Source: Streptomyces sp. NBC_00513
GTDB taxonomy: Bacteria > Actinomycetota > Actinomycetes > Streptomycetales > Streptomycetaceae
DNA length: 64,000 nucleotides
Assembly: GCF_041431415.1 (NCBI RefSeq)
Contig: NZ_CP107845.1
Coordinates: 4,712,001-4,776,000, forward strand
Reading direction: 5' to 3'
Shown: one piece after another, positions 46,321 through 55,090 of the stretch
Layout: each line of letters begins with the position of its first letter
How positions within the stretch are numbered: position 1 is the first letter of the stretch
Program-made: the position numbers and the translations under genes
The notes under the pieces: model-generated
The model's database searches: none
What the model was told of the DNA's origin: nothing
What the model saw: only the letters and a program-made list of their open reading frames with translations

Positions 46321-47397
46321 CTACGCGGGTCGGGAGGCGCCCGCCCAGGGCATCGAGTCCACGGGGGCCACCCGGACCGTCGAGCCGGGGCGCGGGGCGT
46401 GGATCATCTGACCGTTCCCGATGTACAGGCCGACGTGCGTCACTCCGGAGTAGAAGAACACCAGGTCACCCGGGGCGAGTTGGTCGCGGGCGACCCGGCG
46501 CCCGGCGTTGATCTGGGTGTAGGTGGTGCGGGGCAGCGAGACCCCGGCGGCCCGCCAGGCGGCCTGCGTCAGGCCCGAGCAGTCGAACGAACCCGGCCCG
46601 GTTGCGCCCCAGACGTACGGCTTGCCGATCGCCCCGTGCGCGAAGGCGATGGCCCGCGCGGCGCGCGAACCGTCGGCGGGCGCCGGCGCGGTGGTCCGCA
46701 GGCCGGCCGGTGACACCGCGCCGGCCGGCGCGCCGGCGGCGGTGACGGTGCTCGGCGCCGAGCGGGCCTCGTACGCCGCCCGCTCCTCCGCGGTGAGCTT
46801 CGCCAGCAACCGCTTGGCGGTGGCCAGCCTGCCCTCGACGAGGGCCTTGGTCTCGGCGAGTTCGTCCCGCCGCCCGCGCAGGTCCGCCAGCCGCCCGGAG
46901 GCCTTCTCGCGCACCTTCGCGACCTGGCCCAACTGGGCCCGTACGGAGGCCACCTCGGCCGCGGTACGGTCGCCGGTCCGGCTCAGGAACGCGGCCCGCT
47001 CCAGGTACTCCTGCGGGTCCTCGGCCATCGCCAGCTGGACCGCGGGCCCCAGACTCCCGCTGCGGTACTGGCCGGCGGCGAGGGAACCCAGCGCGCTGCG
47101 CGCGGTGTTGAGCCGGTCCGTCCGGCGCGCGGCCTCGTCACGCAGGCCGGTCAGCTCCCGTTCGGCCTCGTCGGCCTTCTCCTTCGCCCCGTTGTACCGC
47201 TCGGTCGCCGCCTCGGCCTCCTCGTAGAGCCGGTCCACGTCCGCCGCGACCTGGGCGGGACTCTGACGGGGCTCGGCCTGGGAGACGCCTTCGAAGGCGG
47301 TGGCGGTGGCAGCGCCCGCGAGGGCGAGGGTGGTGGCCGCGGTCCGTACGGCGGGGCCGGAGAGCGGGCGCTGCCTGGGCTTTCGATGACTTGCCAC
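46321..47397 (-). CDS. secreted NlpC/P60 peptidoglycan endopeptidase
   Basis: 358 residues. A signal peptide (residues 1-42, ending VSQAEP) is followed by a long coiled coil (about 48-220, rich in Ala/Glu/Arg heptads) and a C-terminal NlpC/P60 domain with the catalytic triad: Cys in FDCSGLTQAAW, His in VTHVGLYIG, and His in IHAPRPG. This RipA-like layout (coiled coil autoinhibitory arm plus P60) cleaves stem peptides during growth and septation. The GTG at 47397 is the most upstream start giving a good signal peptide. I looked for a c-di-AMP riboswitch upstream and found none; the gap is 98 bp. Confidence 0.88.
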   Translation of the reverse strand: MASHRKPRQRPLSGPAVRTAATTLALAGAATATAFEGVSQAEPRQSPAQVAADVDRLYEEAEAATERYNGAKEKADEAERELTGLRDEAARRTDRLNTARSALGSLAAGQYRSGSLGPAVQLAMAEDPQEYLERAAFLSRTGDRTAAEVASVRAQLGQVAKVREKASGRLADLRGRRDELAETKALVEGRLATAKRLLAKLTAEERAAYEARSAPSTVTAAGAPAGAVSPAGLRTTAPAPADGSRAARAIAFAHGAIGKPYVWGATGPGSFDCSGLTQAAWRAAGVSLPRTTYTQINAGRRVARDQLAPGDLVFFYSGVTHVGLYIGNGQMIHAPRPGSTVRVAPVDSMPWAGASRPA

Positions 47398-47495
47398 GGG
47401 GGCGTCACGTCCTTCCGTTGGTCTTGGGGGAGGACGTTAAACCTGAAGGTAACGGGCCGATGACGAGATGACCCGAATCGACCGCAGTTGACCGG

Positions 47496-47849
47496 TCAGT
47501 GCCAGAGCAGGGCGATAAAGATATTGGCGATGGTCAGTCCGCCGACCGCGCCGAAGAGGGCCTTGTCCACCCGCTCCTCGTCCCGCTTCACGTAGACCAG
47601 CGCCAGGATCACGAAGAGGACGGCGAGCTTCACGCCTATCTTGACCTGGTTGATCGTGCCGCCGTCCATCTCCCGGAAGCCGACCAGCAGCACGCCGGTC
47701 ACGAGCATGGTCAGCGCGCCGTGCAGCATCGCCGGGACGAAGCGGGCGGTGCCCGCCCCCATCGCCTTCATCTGGGTGAGGAATCCGCCGAGGAGCGAGG
47801 CGATCCCGATGATGTGCAGGCCGACGAAGACCTTGATCAATACGTCCAT
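47496..47849 (-). CDS. four-helix integral membrane protein
   Basis: 117 residues, almost entirely hydrophobic: helices at about 5-24, 38-57, 68-86 and 97-115, with short loops carrying FREMDGGTINQVK and VKRDEERVDKAL. The first helix (KVFVGLHIIGIASLLGGFLTQ) with its His resembles CopD/DUF4149-like heme- or copper-associated membrane proteins, but this is not secure. The start is ATG 47849. It is divergent from the ArsR-type gene by 100 bp, so it may be the regulated target. Confidence 0.72.
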   Translation of the reverse strand: MDVLIKVFVGLHIIGIASLLGGFLTQMKAMGAGTARFVPAMLHGALTMLVTGVLLVGFREMDGGTINQVKIGVKLAVLFVILALVYVKRDEERVDKALFGAVGGLTIANIFIALLWH

Positions 47850-47949
47850 GTCGTCGAGCGTACGGGGCGCCCCCCGAGCCGAATCCGGCAGGTCGGCGAG
47901 GGCCGCGCGGGCCCGGCGAGACCCGTCCTGGCCTGCGTAGAGTGAGGAC

Positions 47950-48327
47950 ATGGCCGCCACTCCCGCCGCTGACCCCGCCGCTGATCCCGCCGCTGAACCA
48001 GCCCACCCCGACGTCGACCGGCCGGATGTCGATCGGCTGGAAGTCGACCGACCGCACGTCGACCGGCTGGAACTCGTCGAGGTCCTCGCGGCGCTCGGAC
48101 ATCCCGTCCGGCTGGAGATCGTGCGCAGGCTCGCCTCGGGCTCGGAGGCGTTCTGCGGCGAGGTGGTACCCGACCTGCCGCGCTCCAGCGTCACGCACCA
48201 CCTCAAGACGCTGTACGAGAGCGGAGTGATCACCCGCCGCCCCGCCGGGCGCCGGCTCTACCTGGCCCTGCGGCGAGATGACCTGGAGCTGCGCTTCCCC
48301 GGACTGCTGGCGTTGGTACTGGGCTGA
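47950..48327 (+). CDS. ArsR-family winged-helix repressor with repetitive N-terminal tail
   Basis: 125 residues. Residues 42-122 are an ArsR-type helix-turn-helix (EVLAALGHPVRLEIVRRLAS, then SSVTHHLKTLYESGVITRR). There is no CxC metal-binding pair in helix 3, so it is not a classical arsenic or cadmium sensor. Residues 5-17 repeat PAAD and residues 21-40 are four five-residue units (DVDRP, DVDRL, EVDRP, HVDRL). The ATG at 47950 follows GAGGAC. It faces away from the four-helix membrane-protein gene. Confidence 0.85.
   Translation: MAATPAADPAADPAAEPAHPDVDRPDVDRLEVDRPHVDRLELVEVLAALGHPVRLEIVRRLASGSEAFCGEVVPDLPRSSVTHHLKTLYESGVITRRPAGRRLYLALRRDDLELRFPGLLALVLG
48010..48069 (+). repeat. 15-bp tandem repeat in the ArsR-type gene
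   Basis: Four in-frame 15-bp units (GACGTCGACCGGCCG and variants) encode the DVDRP/DVDRL series. Three 12-bp units encoding PAAD or PAAE lie just before it. Confidence 0.85.
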
Positions 48328-48470
48328 CCCGCCTTCGGAAGAGCCCGGACCCGGACCGGACCGGCCGGACACGGGCAGACCGGGTGCGGGCAGTCCGGAT
48401 ACGGGCATATGCCGCCGATTTTTCGGGGCCGGGACCGGCTGTCGGTCCGGCCCCCTAAACTCGGAAGGCG

Positions 48471-51041
48471 ATGAGCAGCCTCTTTGACGACAGTTTCCTG
48501 GCGGACCTCTCCCCCTCCGACGAGGTCCAGCCGCCGCCCGAGGATCACGCCCCGGAAGCGGGCGCGGACGACCTCTTCGGCGGCCGGTTCGACGTACCCA
48601 TGAGCGGGGACTCCCACTACCGCGACGGGGCGCCCAAACCCGTCATCGACCCGGCGGCGCTCCTGGACGGACTCAACACCGAGCAGCGCGCCGCCGTGGT
48701 CCACGCGGGTTCCCCACTGCTCATCGTGGCCGGCGCCGGCTCCGGCAAGACCCGGGTCCTGACCCACCGCATCGGCCACCTGCTGGCCGCGCGCGGGGTC
48801 CACCCGGGGCAGATCCTGGCGATCACCTTCACCAACAAGGCCGCCGGCGAGATGAAGGAACGCGTCGAGGGCCTGGTGGGCCCGCGCGCGAACGCCATGT
48901 GGGTCTCGACGTTCCACAGCGCGTGCGTGCGCATCCTGCGCCGCGAGTCGAAGCGCCTCGGCTTCACCTCCTCGTTCTCGATCTACGACGCGGCCGACTC
49001 GAAGCGCCTGATGGCGCTCGTCTGCCGCGACCTGGACCTGGACCCGAAGAAGTTCCCGCCGAAGTCCTTCAACGCCAAGATCTCGAACCTCAAGAACGAG
49101 CTCATCGACGAGGACGCGTTCGCGGGCCAGGCGGCGGACGGGTTCGAGAAGACGCTGGCCCAGGCGTACGCGATGTACCAGGGACGGCTGCGCGAGGCCA
49201 ACGCCCTCGACTTCGACGACATCATCATGACCACGGTGCACCTGCTCCAGGCGTTCCCGGAGGTCGCCGAGCACTACCGGCGCCGCTTCCGGCACGTCCT
49301 CGTCGACGAGTACCAGGACACCAACCACGCCCAGTACACCCTGGTGCGCGAGCTGGTCGGCACCGGCTACCCGGACCTGCCGCCCGCCGAGCTGTGCGTG
49401 GTGGGTGACGCCGACCAGTCGATCTACGCCTTCCGCGGCGCGACCATCCGCAACATCCTCCAGTTCGAGGAGGACTACGCGGACGCGACGACGATCCTGC
49501 TGGAGCAGAACTACCGCTCCACGCAGACCATCCTGTCCGCCGCCAACGCCGTCATCGAGCGCAACGAGAACCGCCGCGCGAAGAACCTGTGGACCGAGGC
49601 CGGCACCGGCGCGGTCATCACCGGCTACGTCTCGGACACCGAGCACGACGAGGCGCAGTTCGTCGCCGACGAGATCGACCGGCTGACCGACGCCGGCGAC
49701 GCCAAGGCGGGCGACGTCGCGATCTTCTACCGCACGAACGCGCAGTCGCGTGTCTTCGAGGAGATCTTCATCCGCGTCGGCCTGCCCTACAAGGTCGTCG
49801 GCGGTGTCCGCTTCTACGAGCGCAAGGAGGTCCGCGACGTCCTCGCGTACCTGCGCGTCCTGGCGAACCCGGAGGACAACGTCCCCCTGCGCCGCATCCT
49901 GAACGTACCCAAGCGCGGCATCGGCGAGCGTGCCGAGGCGATGATCGACGCCCTCGCGATGCGCGAGAAGATCACCTTCCCGCAGGCGCTGCGGCGCGTG
50001 GACGAGGCCTTCGGCATGGCCGCGCGCTCGACCAACGCCGTGAAGCGGTTCAACGTGCTCATGGAGGAACTGCGGACCATCGTGGAGTCGGGCGCGGGCC
50101 CGGCGGTGGTGCTGGAAGCGGTGCTGGAGCGGACGGGCTACCTCGCGGAGCTCCAGGCCTCGACCGACCCGCAGGACGAGACGCGGATCGAGAACCTCCA
50201 GGAACTCGCCGCGGTGGCGCTGGAGTTCGAGCAGGCCCGCGCGGCCGGCCCGCAGGCCCCGGCGGCCGACGCGGGTGCCGAGGGCGGTGCCGACGCCGAC
50301 GCTGACGCCGATGCCCCCGCGGCCGGTCCCGGGCCCGGCACGCTGGCCGAGTTCCTGGAGCAGGTCGCGCTCGTCGCGGACTCCGACCAGATCCCCGACG
50401 AGGACACCGACGGCAGCGGCGTCATCACCTTGATGACCCTGCACACCGCCAAGGGCCTGGAGTTCCCGGTGGTCTTCCTGACCGGCATGGAGGACGGGGT
50501 CTTCCCGCACATGCGCGCGCTGGGACAGACCAAGGAACTGGAAGAGGAGCGACGCCTCGCGTACGTCGGCATCACGCGGGCGCGCGAGCGCCTCTACCTG
50601 ACGCGCTCGTCGATGCGCAGCGCCTGGGGCACGCCCTCGTACAACCCGCCGTCACGCTTCCTGGAGGAGATCCCGACCGAGTACCTCCAGTGGAAGCGCA
50701 CGGGCGCGACCCAGAAGCCGGCCGGACCGATGCGCAGTTCGGGCTACGGCTCGGGCTCCTCGGGCGGCTCCGGTTCCAGGAGCTCGTTCGGGACCTCGCC
50801 GGAATCGTTCCTGTCCTCGTCGCGCACGAAGTCCGGCCCCTCGGGGTTCGCCACGCGGCGCGCCTCCGACAAGCCCGTCATCACGCTGGTGGTCGGGGAC
50901 CGGGTCACGCACGACCAGTTCGGGCTGGGCACGGTCATGGAGGTCAAGGGCGCCGGCGCGGACGCCCAGGCCACCATCGACTTCGGTGACGACAAGCCGA
51001 AGCGGCTGCTGCTGAGGTACGCGCCGGTACAGAAGCTCTAG
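48471..51041 (+). CDS. pcrA: ATP-dependent DNA helicase UvrD/PcrA
   Basis: 856 residues, superfamily 1A helicase for DNA repair. An acidic N-terminal extension of about 60 residues precedes the helicase core: Walker A AGAGSGKTRVLTHR, motif II VDEYQDTN, motif III GDADQSIYAFRGA, motif V TAKGLEFPVVF and motif VI VGITRARERLYL. An Ala/Asp/Gly-rich insert near 590-630 (GADADADADAP) interrupts the 2B region. The C-terminal KVKGAG-type Tudor-like domain that contacts RNA polymerase in PcrA is present (VGDRVTHDQFGLGTVMEVKG). The start is ATG 48471. Confidence 0.94.
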   Translation: MSSLFDDSFLADLSPSDEVQPPPEDHAPEAGADDLFGGRFDVPMSGDSHYRDGAPKPVIDPAALLDGLNTEQRAAVVHAGSPLLIVAGAGSGKTRVLTHRIGHLLAARGVHPGQILAITFTNKAAGEMKERVEGLVGPRANAMWVSTFHSACVRILRRESKRLGFTSSFSIYDAADSKRLMALVCRDLDLDPKKFPPKSFNAKISNLKNELIDEDAFAGQAADGFEKTLAQAYAMYQGRLREANALDFDDIIMTTVHLLQAFPEVAEHYRRRFRHVLVDEYQDTNHAQYTLVRELVGTGYPDLPPAELCVVGDADQSIYAFRGATIRNILQFEEDYADATTILLEQNYRSTQTILSAANAVIERNENRRAKNLWTEAGTGAVITGYVSDTEHDEAQFVADEIDRLTDAGDAKAGDVAIFYRTNAQSRVFEEIFIRVGLPYKVVGGVRFYERKEVRDVLAYLRVLANPEDNVPLRRILNVPKRGIGERAEAMIDALAMREKITFPQALRRVDEAFGMAARSTNAVKRFNVLMEELRTIVESGAGPAVVLEAVLERTGYLAELQASTDPQDETRIENLQELAAVALEFEQARAAGPQAPAADAGAEGGADADADADAPAAGPGPGTLAEFLEQVALVADSDQIPDEDTDGSGVITLMTLHTAKGLEFPVVFLTGMEDGVFPHMRALGQTKELEEERRLAYVGITRARERLYLTRSSMRSAWGTPSYNPPSRFLEEIPTEYLQWKRTGATQKPAGPMRSSGYGSGSSGGSGSRSSFGTSPESFLSSSRTKSGPSGFATRRASDKPVITLVVGDRVTHDQFGLGTVMEVKGAGADAQATIDFGDDKPKRLLLRYAPVQKL

Positions 51042-51140
51042 CGCGGACGGCATACGGCATACGGCGGACGGGAGTTCGCCGGGGCGCGGCGGGACGGCCT
51101 GTGGGATCGGGTCGGCCCGTCGCTCGACCCGTACGTCCGG

Positions 51141-51180
51141 GCCGTGGGCGTGGGCGTGGGTGTGGCCGTGGGCGTGTGCC
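51141..51180 (+). repeat. GTGGGC-type hexamer repeat after pcrA
   Basis: Six imperfect copies of GTGGGC (with GTGGGT, GTGGCC, GTGTGC) lie in the 208-bp convergent gap between pcrA and the M23 peptidase gene. The rest of that gap shows no gene. Confidence 0.65.
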
Positions 51181-51249
51181 GGGTACGCGGATCGGACACG
51201 TGGGCCGGACCCGTGGGCCGGTCCGCCCGCCGGCGGGAAGGGGCGGGCT

Positions 51250-52917
51250 CTAGCTCGGGTCCAGGCCGTGGCTGCGCAGCCATGCCTGGGGGTCGATCGG
51301 GGAGCCGCCGCCGGGCCTGACCTCGAAGTGCAGGTGCGGGCCGGTGGAGTTGCCCGAGTTGCCGGAGTAGGCGATCACCTCACCGGCCTTGACCTTGCCG
51401 GACCGGATCTTGGTGCTGCTCAGATGGCAGTACCAGGTCTCGGTGCCGTCGGGCGAGGTCAATATGGCCATGTTGCCGTAGGCGCTGTTGAACTGGGTGC
51501 GCACGGTGCCGTCGGTGGCGGCCATGACCGGAGTGCCGTACGAGACCGGGAAGTCGATGCCGGTGTGCACCGACATCCACATGCCGCCGGCCTGGCCGAA
51601 ACCGGCGCTCAAACCGTGCTGGGCGACCGGGACGGCGAACTTGGGGCGGGCGGCCTCCTTGGCCGCGGCCTCCTCGGCGCGCTTCTTCTTCTCTTCCAAC
51701 TGGCGCTCGCGGAGGTCGATGCGCTCCTGGGTGCGGCTCGCACGGTCGGCGAAGTCGCCCGCGTCGGCGCTGAGCGCGGCCAACTGCGTGTCGAGCTTGT
51801 TGTTCGCGGCGATCGGCTTCACCGAGGCCGGATCGGGCGCCGCCATGGTGACGGGTTCCTCGGCGGGCTTCTCGGCGCCACCGGCGAGTCCGCCGACGGA
51901 CGCGGCGGCGACTCCCGCCACCCCCATCACGCAGGCGGAGGGAACGGCCACCGTCAACAGGGCGGAACGCTTCGCCGGAGTGCGCCGACGGCTGCTGCCG
52001 CCCGCCCTCGCGGAATTCTTGGCGGCGCCCTTGGCGGGAGCGCCGGCGCGGCGCGTGGGCCGCGGCTCGTTCTCCGCGCGGGGCGTCACGGGCATGGCCT
52101 GGGTGGGCATGTCGTGAACGGCGCCCCGCGGCTCCGGCACGTCCTCCGGGAGCGCGTCGGTGACGGCCTCGAAGACGGCGGTGTCGGCGGCATGCAGATC
52201 GTTGTTCGCGTACGTGTCGTTGTTCGCGTACGGATCGGCGTTCGTGTGCCGCTCGTCGTTCGCGTACGGGTCGGCGCCGGGATACGGGTCGGTGCTCGGG
52301 TACGGATCGACGACGGTGATCGGGACGACGGTCGTCGCCTCGTACGCGGGCTCGTAGGCGGCCTCGTACGAGAGGGAGTCCGCGGGGGCGGCCTGCGTGG
52401 TGTCGTGGCCGTACGCGTACGCGTATCCGCCGTCGGACTGCGACGGATAGTCCTGCACACTCGCGGTGACCGTCGCCGGGCCGGTGAGGTCGAACGCGTC
52501 GGCCCCGCCGTTCCACGCGGTGGCGTCGTACGCGCCGGTGTCCTGGGGGTAGCCGGTGAAAGTGGACCACTGGCCGGTCTGCTCCGCGCCGCCGGACTCG
52601 TAACCGAAGGACGCCGGTTGGTAGTCGGAGCCGGCGGAGGTCCAGGCGCTCGCGTCCCACTGCCCGGTGGTGTCCTCGGGGGCGCCCTGGGTGGGGACGT
52701 TCGTCAGGTAACTCTCCTGCGAGGCCCAGGCGGTGGCGTCGTACGTGCCGGTGGACTCGTACGAGCCGTAGGCGTCATAGGTGCCGGACACACCGTAGTT
52801 GTAGCCCTGGCCCTGCGTTTCGTAGGAAACGTAGGCCTGGTCACCAGCGAAAGTGGTGGTGGTAAGGCCGTCGTACCCGGTTTCGGGGTACTGGCCCGAC
52901 GGGGGGCGGTCGTTCAC
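51250..52917 (-). CDS. M23 (LytM-type) metallopeptidase with a long Tyr/Asp-rich cytoplasmic region
   Basis: 555 residues. Residues 1-285 are low-complexity, rich in Tyr, Thr, Gly, Asp and Ala, with repeats such as DPYPSTDPYPGADPYAN and TYDATAW. A basic patch (RRRTPAKRS) and one membrane helix (about 318-345) make this region cytoplasmic. A coiled coil (SADAGDFADRASRTQERIDL ...) leads to the M23 domain, with zinc ligands in VHTGIDFP and HLHFE, and the catalytic core YGTPVMAA and SGNSGNSTG intact. It probably cleaves peptidoglycan cross-bridges. I chose GTG 52917, three to six bases after AAAGAGAAG; a TTG three bases upstream is also possible. Confidence 0.85.
   Translation of the reverse strand: MNDRPPSGQYPETGYDGLTTTTFAGDQAYVSYETQGQGYNYGVSGTYDAYGSYESTGTYDATAWASQESYLTNVPTQGAPEDTTGQWDASAWTSAGSDYQPASFGYESGGAEQTGQWSTFTGYPQDTGAYDATAWNGGADAFDLTGPATVTASVQDYPSQSDGGYAYAYGHDTTQAAPADSLSYEAAYEPAYEATTVVPITVVDPYPSTDPYPGADPYANDERHTNADPYANNDTYANNDLHAADTAVFEAVTDALPEDVPEPRGAVHDMPTQAMPVTPRAENEPRPTRRAGAPAKGAAKNSARAGGSSRRRTPAKRSALLTVAVPSACVMGVAGVAAASVGGLAGGAEKPAEEPVTMAAPDPASVKPIAANNKLDTQLAALSADAGDFADRASRTQERIDLRERQLEEKKKRAEEAAAKEAARPKFAVPVAQHGLSAGFGQAGGMWMSVHTGIDFPVSYGTPVMAATDGTVRTQFNSAYGNMAILTSPDGTETWYCHLSSTKIRSGKVKAGEVIAYSGNSGNSTGPHLHFEVRPGGGSPIDPQAWLRSHGLDPS
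52199..52313 (-). repeat. approximately 21-bp degenerate repeats in the M23 gene
   Basis: Units of the type TCGTTGTTCGCGTACG (plus strand) recur five or six times and encode the DPYPSTDPYPGADPYAND and NADPYANNDTYANND series in the cytoplasmic part. Confidence 0.75.
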
Positions 52918-53307
52918 CAACTTCTCTTTCGCCTCGGCAGTGGGGGGCCTGGGTGGCCGGTGAACTCAAGGTTCACCGGAGGAGAGCAGTGGCGCGACTG
53001 TACCCGTCGGTCACAGGCAACGACAATCTTCGGCGGAGGCCGGTATCGCGGGAACCGGGCATTCGGCCGCCTTTCGGTCGCACAAAGACGCAGCCTTGGC
53101 CTTGAGTTCGAAATGTGTTCGACTCCAGGGGCGGAATGTGCAAGACGTCCGTCTCGGTGAAACCGCCCGGTGGGGAAGGTGCCGCGAGGATCGAGCGGCT
53201 CGTCGTCACCGTGCGTCAGAGCGGACTTACCGGTTCCGGTGGCTGGGCTCGCGTTGCACCGGTTTCGTCCCGGATCCCGGTGTGTCGTGCCCCGGTTCGT
53301 CGGGGGT
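52918..53307. other. 390-bp gap between the M23 peptidase and lipase-like genes
   Basis: No gene with coding bias. A 9-bp perfect inverted repeat, CCGGTGAAC-TCAAG-GTTCACCGG (52957-52979), lies 40 bp upstream of the M23 start and could be an operator or leader hairpin. At 53101-53125 a second, imperfect dyad reads GAGTTCGAA-ATGTG-TTCGACTC. I looked for a c-di-AMP riboswitch, common before Streptomyces wall hydrolases, and did not see its conserved cores. Confidence 0.5.
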
Positions 53308-54465
53308 TCAGACGGCCAGGCTCCGACCCTCGGTCTCCGAGCCGGCGGCGCGGTCGGCGGCTCCGACGGCGGTCCCGACGACGGTGCGGTCGGCGGTGCG
53401 GTCGGTGCTCCGGTCGGCGGTGCGGTCGGTGGTTCGTGCGTGGGCCGTCAGGTCGTCGAGGGCTCGACGCACCGCGGCGATCACCGCGGGGTGGACCGCG
53501 AGAGCCAGGTGCCCGATACCGGTGACCAGCACGTTCTCCGCGTCGAGGTCCGGGTGTTCGATGCGGGCGGTCCCGGTCGGCGCCATGATCGCGTCGAACT
53601 CGCTCCAGAACGCCACGTACCGGGTCCGGCAGCCGGGTGAGGGCGCGGCGAGTTCGGCCATCACCTCGGAGTCGGGTCGCATCTGGCGGACCAGCGGGTG
53701 CGCGTCCATGAAAGGGGCCACGCGGGTGCCGGCGTGCGGGGTGCCCAACGTGACGAGTGTCCGCACCCGGGCGTCACCGCCGAGCCGCTGGACGTAGTAC
53801 CGCGCGACCAGTCCACCGAGGCTGTGCCCCACGAGGTCCACGCGCTCCTGCCCGCTGCGCTCGCAGAGGTCCTCGACGCGACGGGCGAGATGGCGGGCGG
53901 TGGCGCGCAGATCCCGGGTAAAGGGCGAGTAGTTGTACGTCTCCACGCGCCGCAGGCCGTCCGCTCCGAGGGCCCTCCGCAGCAGGACGAAGATCGATCG
54001 GTTGTCGTTGAAGCCGTGCAGCAGCAGGGCGGGCGGTCGCTGCCCGCAGGCCCCGGCGGCCGGCCCGGCGGCCGGACGCTCCTCCCGCACCCCGGTGGGA
54101 TACAGCAACAGGTGTCCCGTGAGTACCACGGCCTCCAGCGCGGCGGCGCGCAGGGCGGCCCCGGAGGCGATCAGGGACAGCGGCAGGGGCAGCGACAGCG
54201 ACAGCGGTAAGGACAGGGCCGGCAGAGACAGGGATGCCGGAGACAGGGACCGCGGAAACAGGGACGGCAGGGCCGGGCGGGTCGGGGCGGACTCCGGGGC
54301 GACGTCCGGCACGGATCCCGGCACGGATCCGTGCACGGATCCCGGAACGGGCCTCGAAGCGGATTCCGGAACCGGCCTCGGTTCGGGAAGTGGTCCGGGA
54401 AGTGGTCCAGGAAGTGATCCGGGTCCGGGAAGTGGGAGGGATGGCGGCGTGCTCGACAGCCCCAT
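53308..54465 (-). CDS. triacylglycerol-lipase-like alpha/beta hydrolase with repetitive ends
   Basis: 385 residues. The core (about 140-350) is a lipase of the EstA/LipA-like type: oxyanion loop [11 protein letters not shown], nucleophile elbow [16 protein letters not shown], acid in the [10 protein letters not shown] region, and His in [12 protein letters not shown]. The first 60 residues are Pro/Ser repeats ([23 protein letters not shown]) and residues 65-105 are Leu/Ser/Pro-rich and hydrophobic, perhaps a membrane anchor. The C-terminus repeats [15 protein letters not shown]. Both ends are encoded by short tandem DNA repeats. The ATG at 54465 is plausible, but the true start may be later. 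Confidence 0.75.
   Translation of the reverse strand: MGLSSTPPSLPLPGPGSLPGPLPGPLPEPRPVPESASRPVPGSVHGSVPGSVPDVAPESAPTRPALPSLFPRSLSPASLSLPALSLPLSLSLPLPLSLIASGAALRAAALEAVVLTGHLLLYPTGVREERPAAGPAAGACGQRPPALLLHGFNDNRSIFVLLRRALGADGLRRVETYNYSPFTRDLRATARHLARRVEDLCERSGQERVDLVGHSLGGLVARYYVQRLGGDARVRTLVTLGTPHAGTRVAPFMDAHPLVRQMRPDSEVMAELAAPSPGCRTRYVAFWSEFDAIMAPTGTARIEHPDLDAENVLVTGIGHLALAVHPAVIAAVRRALDDLTAHARTTDRTADRSTDRTADRTVVGTAVGAADRAAGSETEGRSLAV
53360..53436 (-). repeat. 12-24-bp repeats at the 3' end of the lipase gene
   Basis: GCGGTCGGCGGT-type units repeat four to five times and encode the DRTADR series in the C-terminal tail. Confidence 0.75.
54300..54440 (-). repeat. 12-15-bp repeats at the 5' end of the lipase gene
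   Basis: CACGGATCCCGG-type units occur near 54308-54345 and GGGAAGTGGTCC units (three copies) near 54386-54425. They encode the Ser-Val-Pro-Gly and Leu-Pro-Gly-Pro runs. Confidence 0.75.
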
Positions 54466-54685
54466 GAACGGCCTCCCCTGGGCCTCTTGGGTATGTGGCT
54501 GGGTACGCGGCCGTGAAGCCGATGTCGCCCCACCGCCGCGCCGGGCGGCTGACGGCGCGGTGGCGGGGCGACTCGGTGCGGTGAATCAATGGCGTCCCAC
54601 GTGTGATTTCCCCCTCCTGGTTGACCGCGAAACGGCGGCGTGCGCGATGCTGTACTTAACGTTCGTTCACTCGGGAGGCAGTGCG

Positions 54686-55090
54686 ATGGGTGTGACCGGT
54701 CCGATCCGTGTGGTGGTGGCCAAGCCGGGTCTCGACGGCCACGACCGCGGCGCCAAGGTGATCGCGCGTGCGCTGCGGGACGCGGGCATGGAGGTCATCT
54801 ACACGGGCCTCCACCAGACTCCCGAGCAGATCGTCGACACCGCGATCCAGGAAGACGCCGACGCGATCGGCCTGTCGATCCTCTCGGGCGCGCACAACAC
54901 GCTGTTCGCGCGCGTGCTGGAGCTCCTCAAGGAGCGCGACGCGGAAGACATCAAGGTCTTCGGCGGCGGGATCATTCCGGAGGACGACATCGCCCCCCTC
55001 AAGGCCAAGGGCGTCGCCGAGATCTTCACCCCGGGCGCCACGACGACCGCGATCGTGGACTGGGTCAACGGCAACGTGCGCCAGGGCTAG
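54686..55090 (+). CDS. icmB: isobutyryl-CoA mutase small (B12-binding) subunit
   Basis: 134 residues, one cobalamin-binding Rossmann domain. The B12 signature is DGHDRG (residues 17-22, His19 as lower ligand), followed by [12 protein letters not shown] and the nucleotide-tail pocket [10 protein letters not shown]. It pairs with a separately encoded large subunit (IcmA) to interconvert isobutyryl-CoA and n-butyryl-CoA, supplying precursors for fatty acids and polyketides; the large subunit is not in this window. The ATG at 54686 follows GGGAGG. Position matches the stand-alone icmB of S. coelicolor. Confidence 0.88.
   Translation: MGVTGPIRVVVAKPGLDGHDRGAKVIARALRDAGMEVIYTGLHQTPEQIVDTAIQEDADAIGLSILSGAHNTLFARVLELLKERDAEDIKVFGGGIIPEDDIAPLKAKGVAEIFTPGATTTAIVDWVNGNVRQG

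Noticed and set aside
47398..47495. Possible c-di-AMP (ydaO-type) riboswitch before the NlpC/P60 gene
   Set aside because: The gap is under 100 bp and lacks the conserved cores of that riboswitch.
53107..53122. SOS-box-like TTCGAAATGTGTTCGA
   Set aside because: The right half matches the actinobacterial LexA site but the left half is one base out of register, and neither neighbour is an obvious repair gene.
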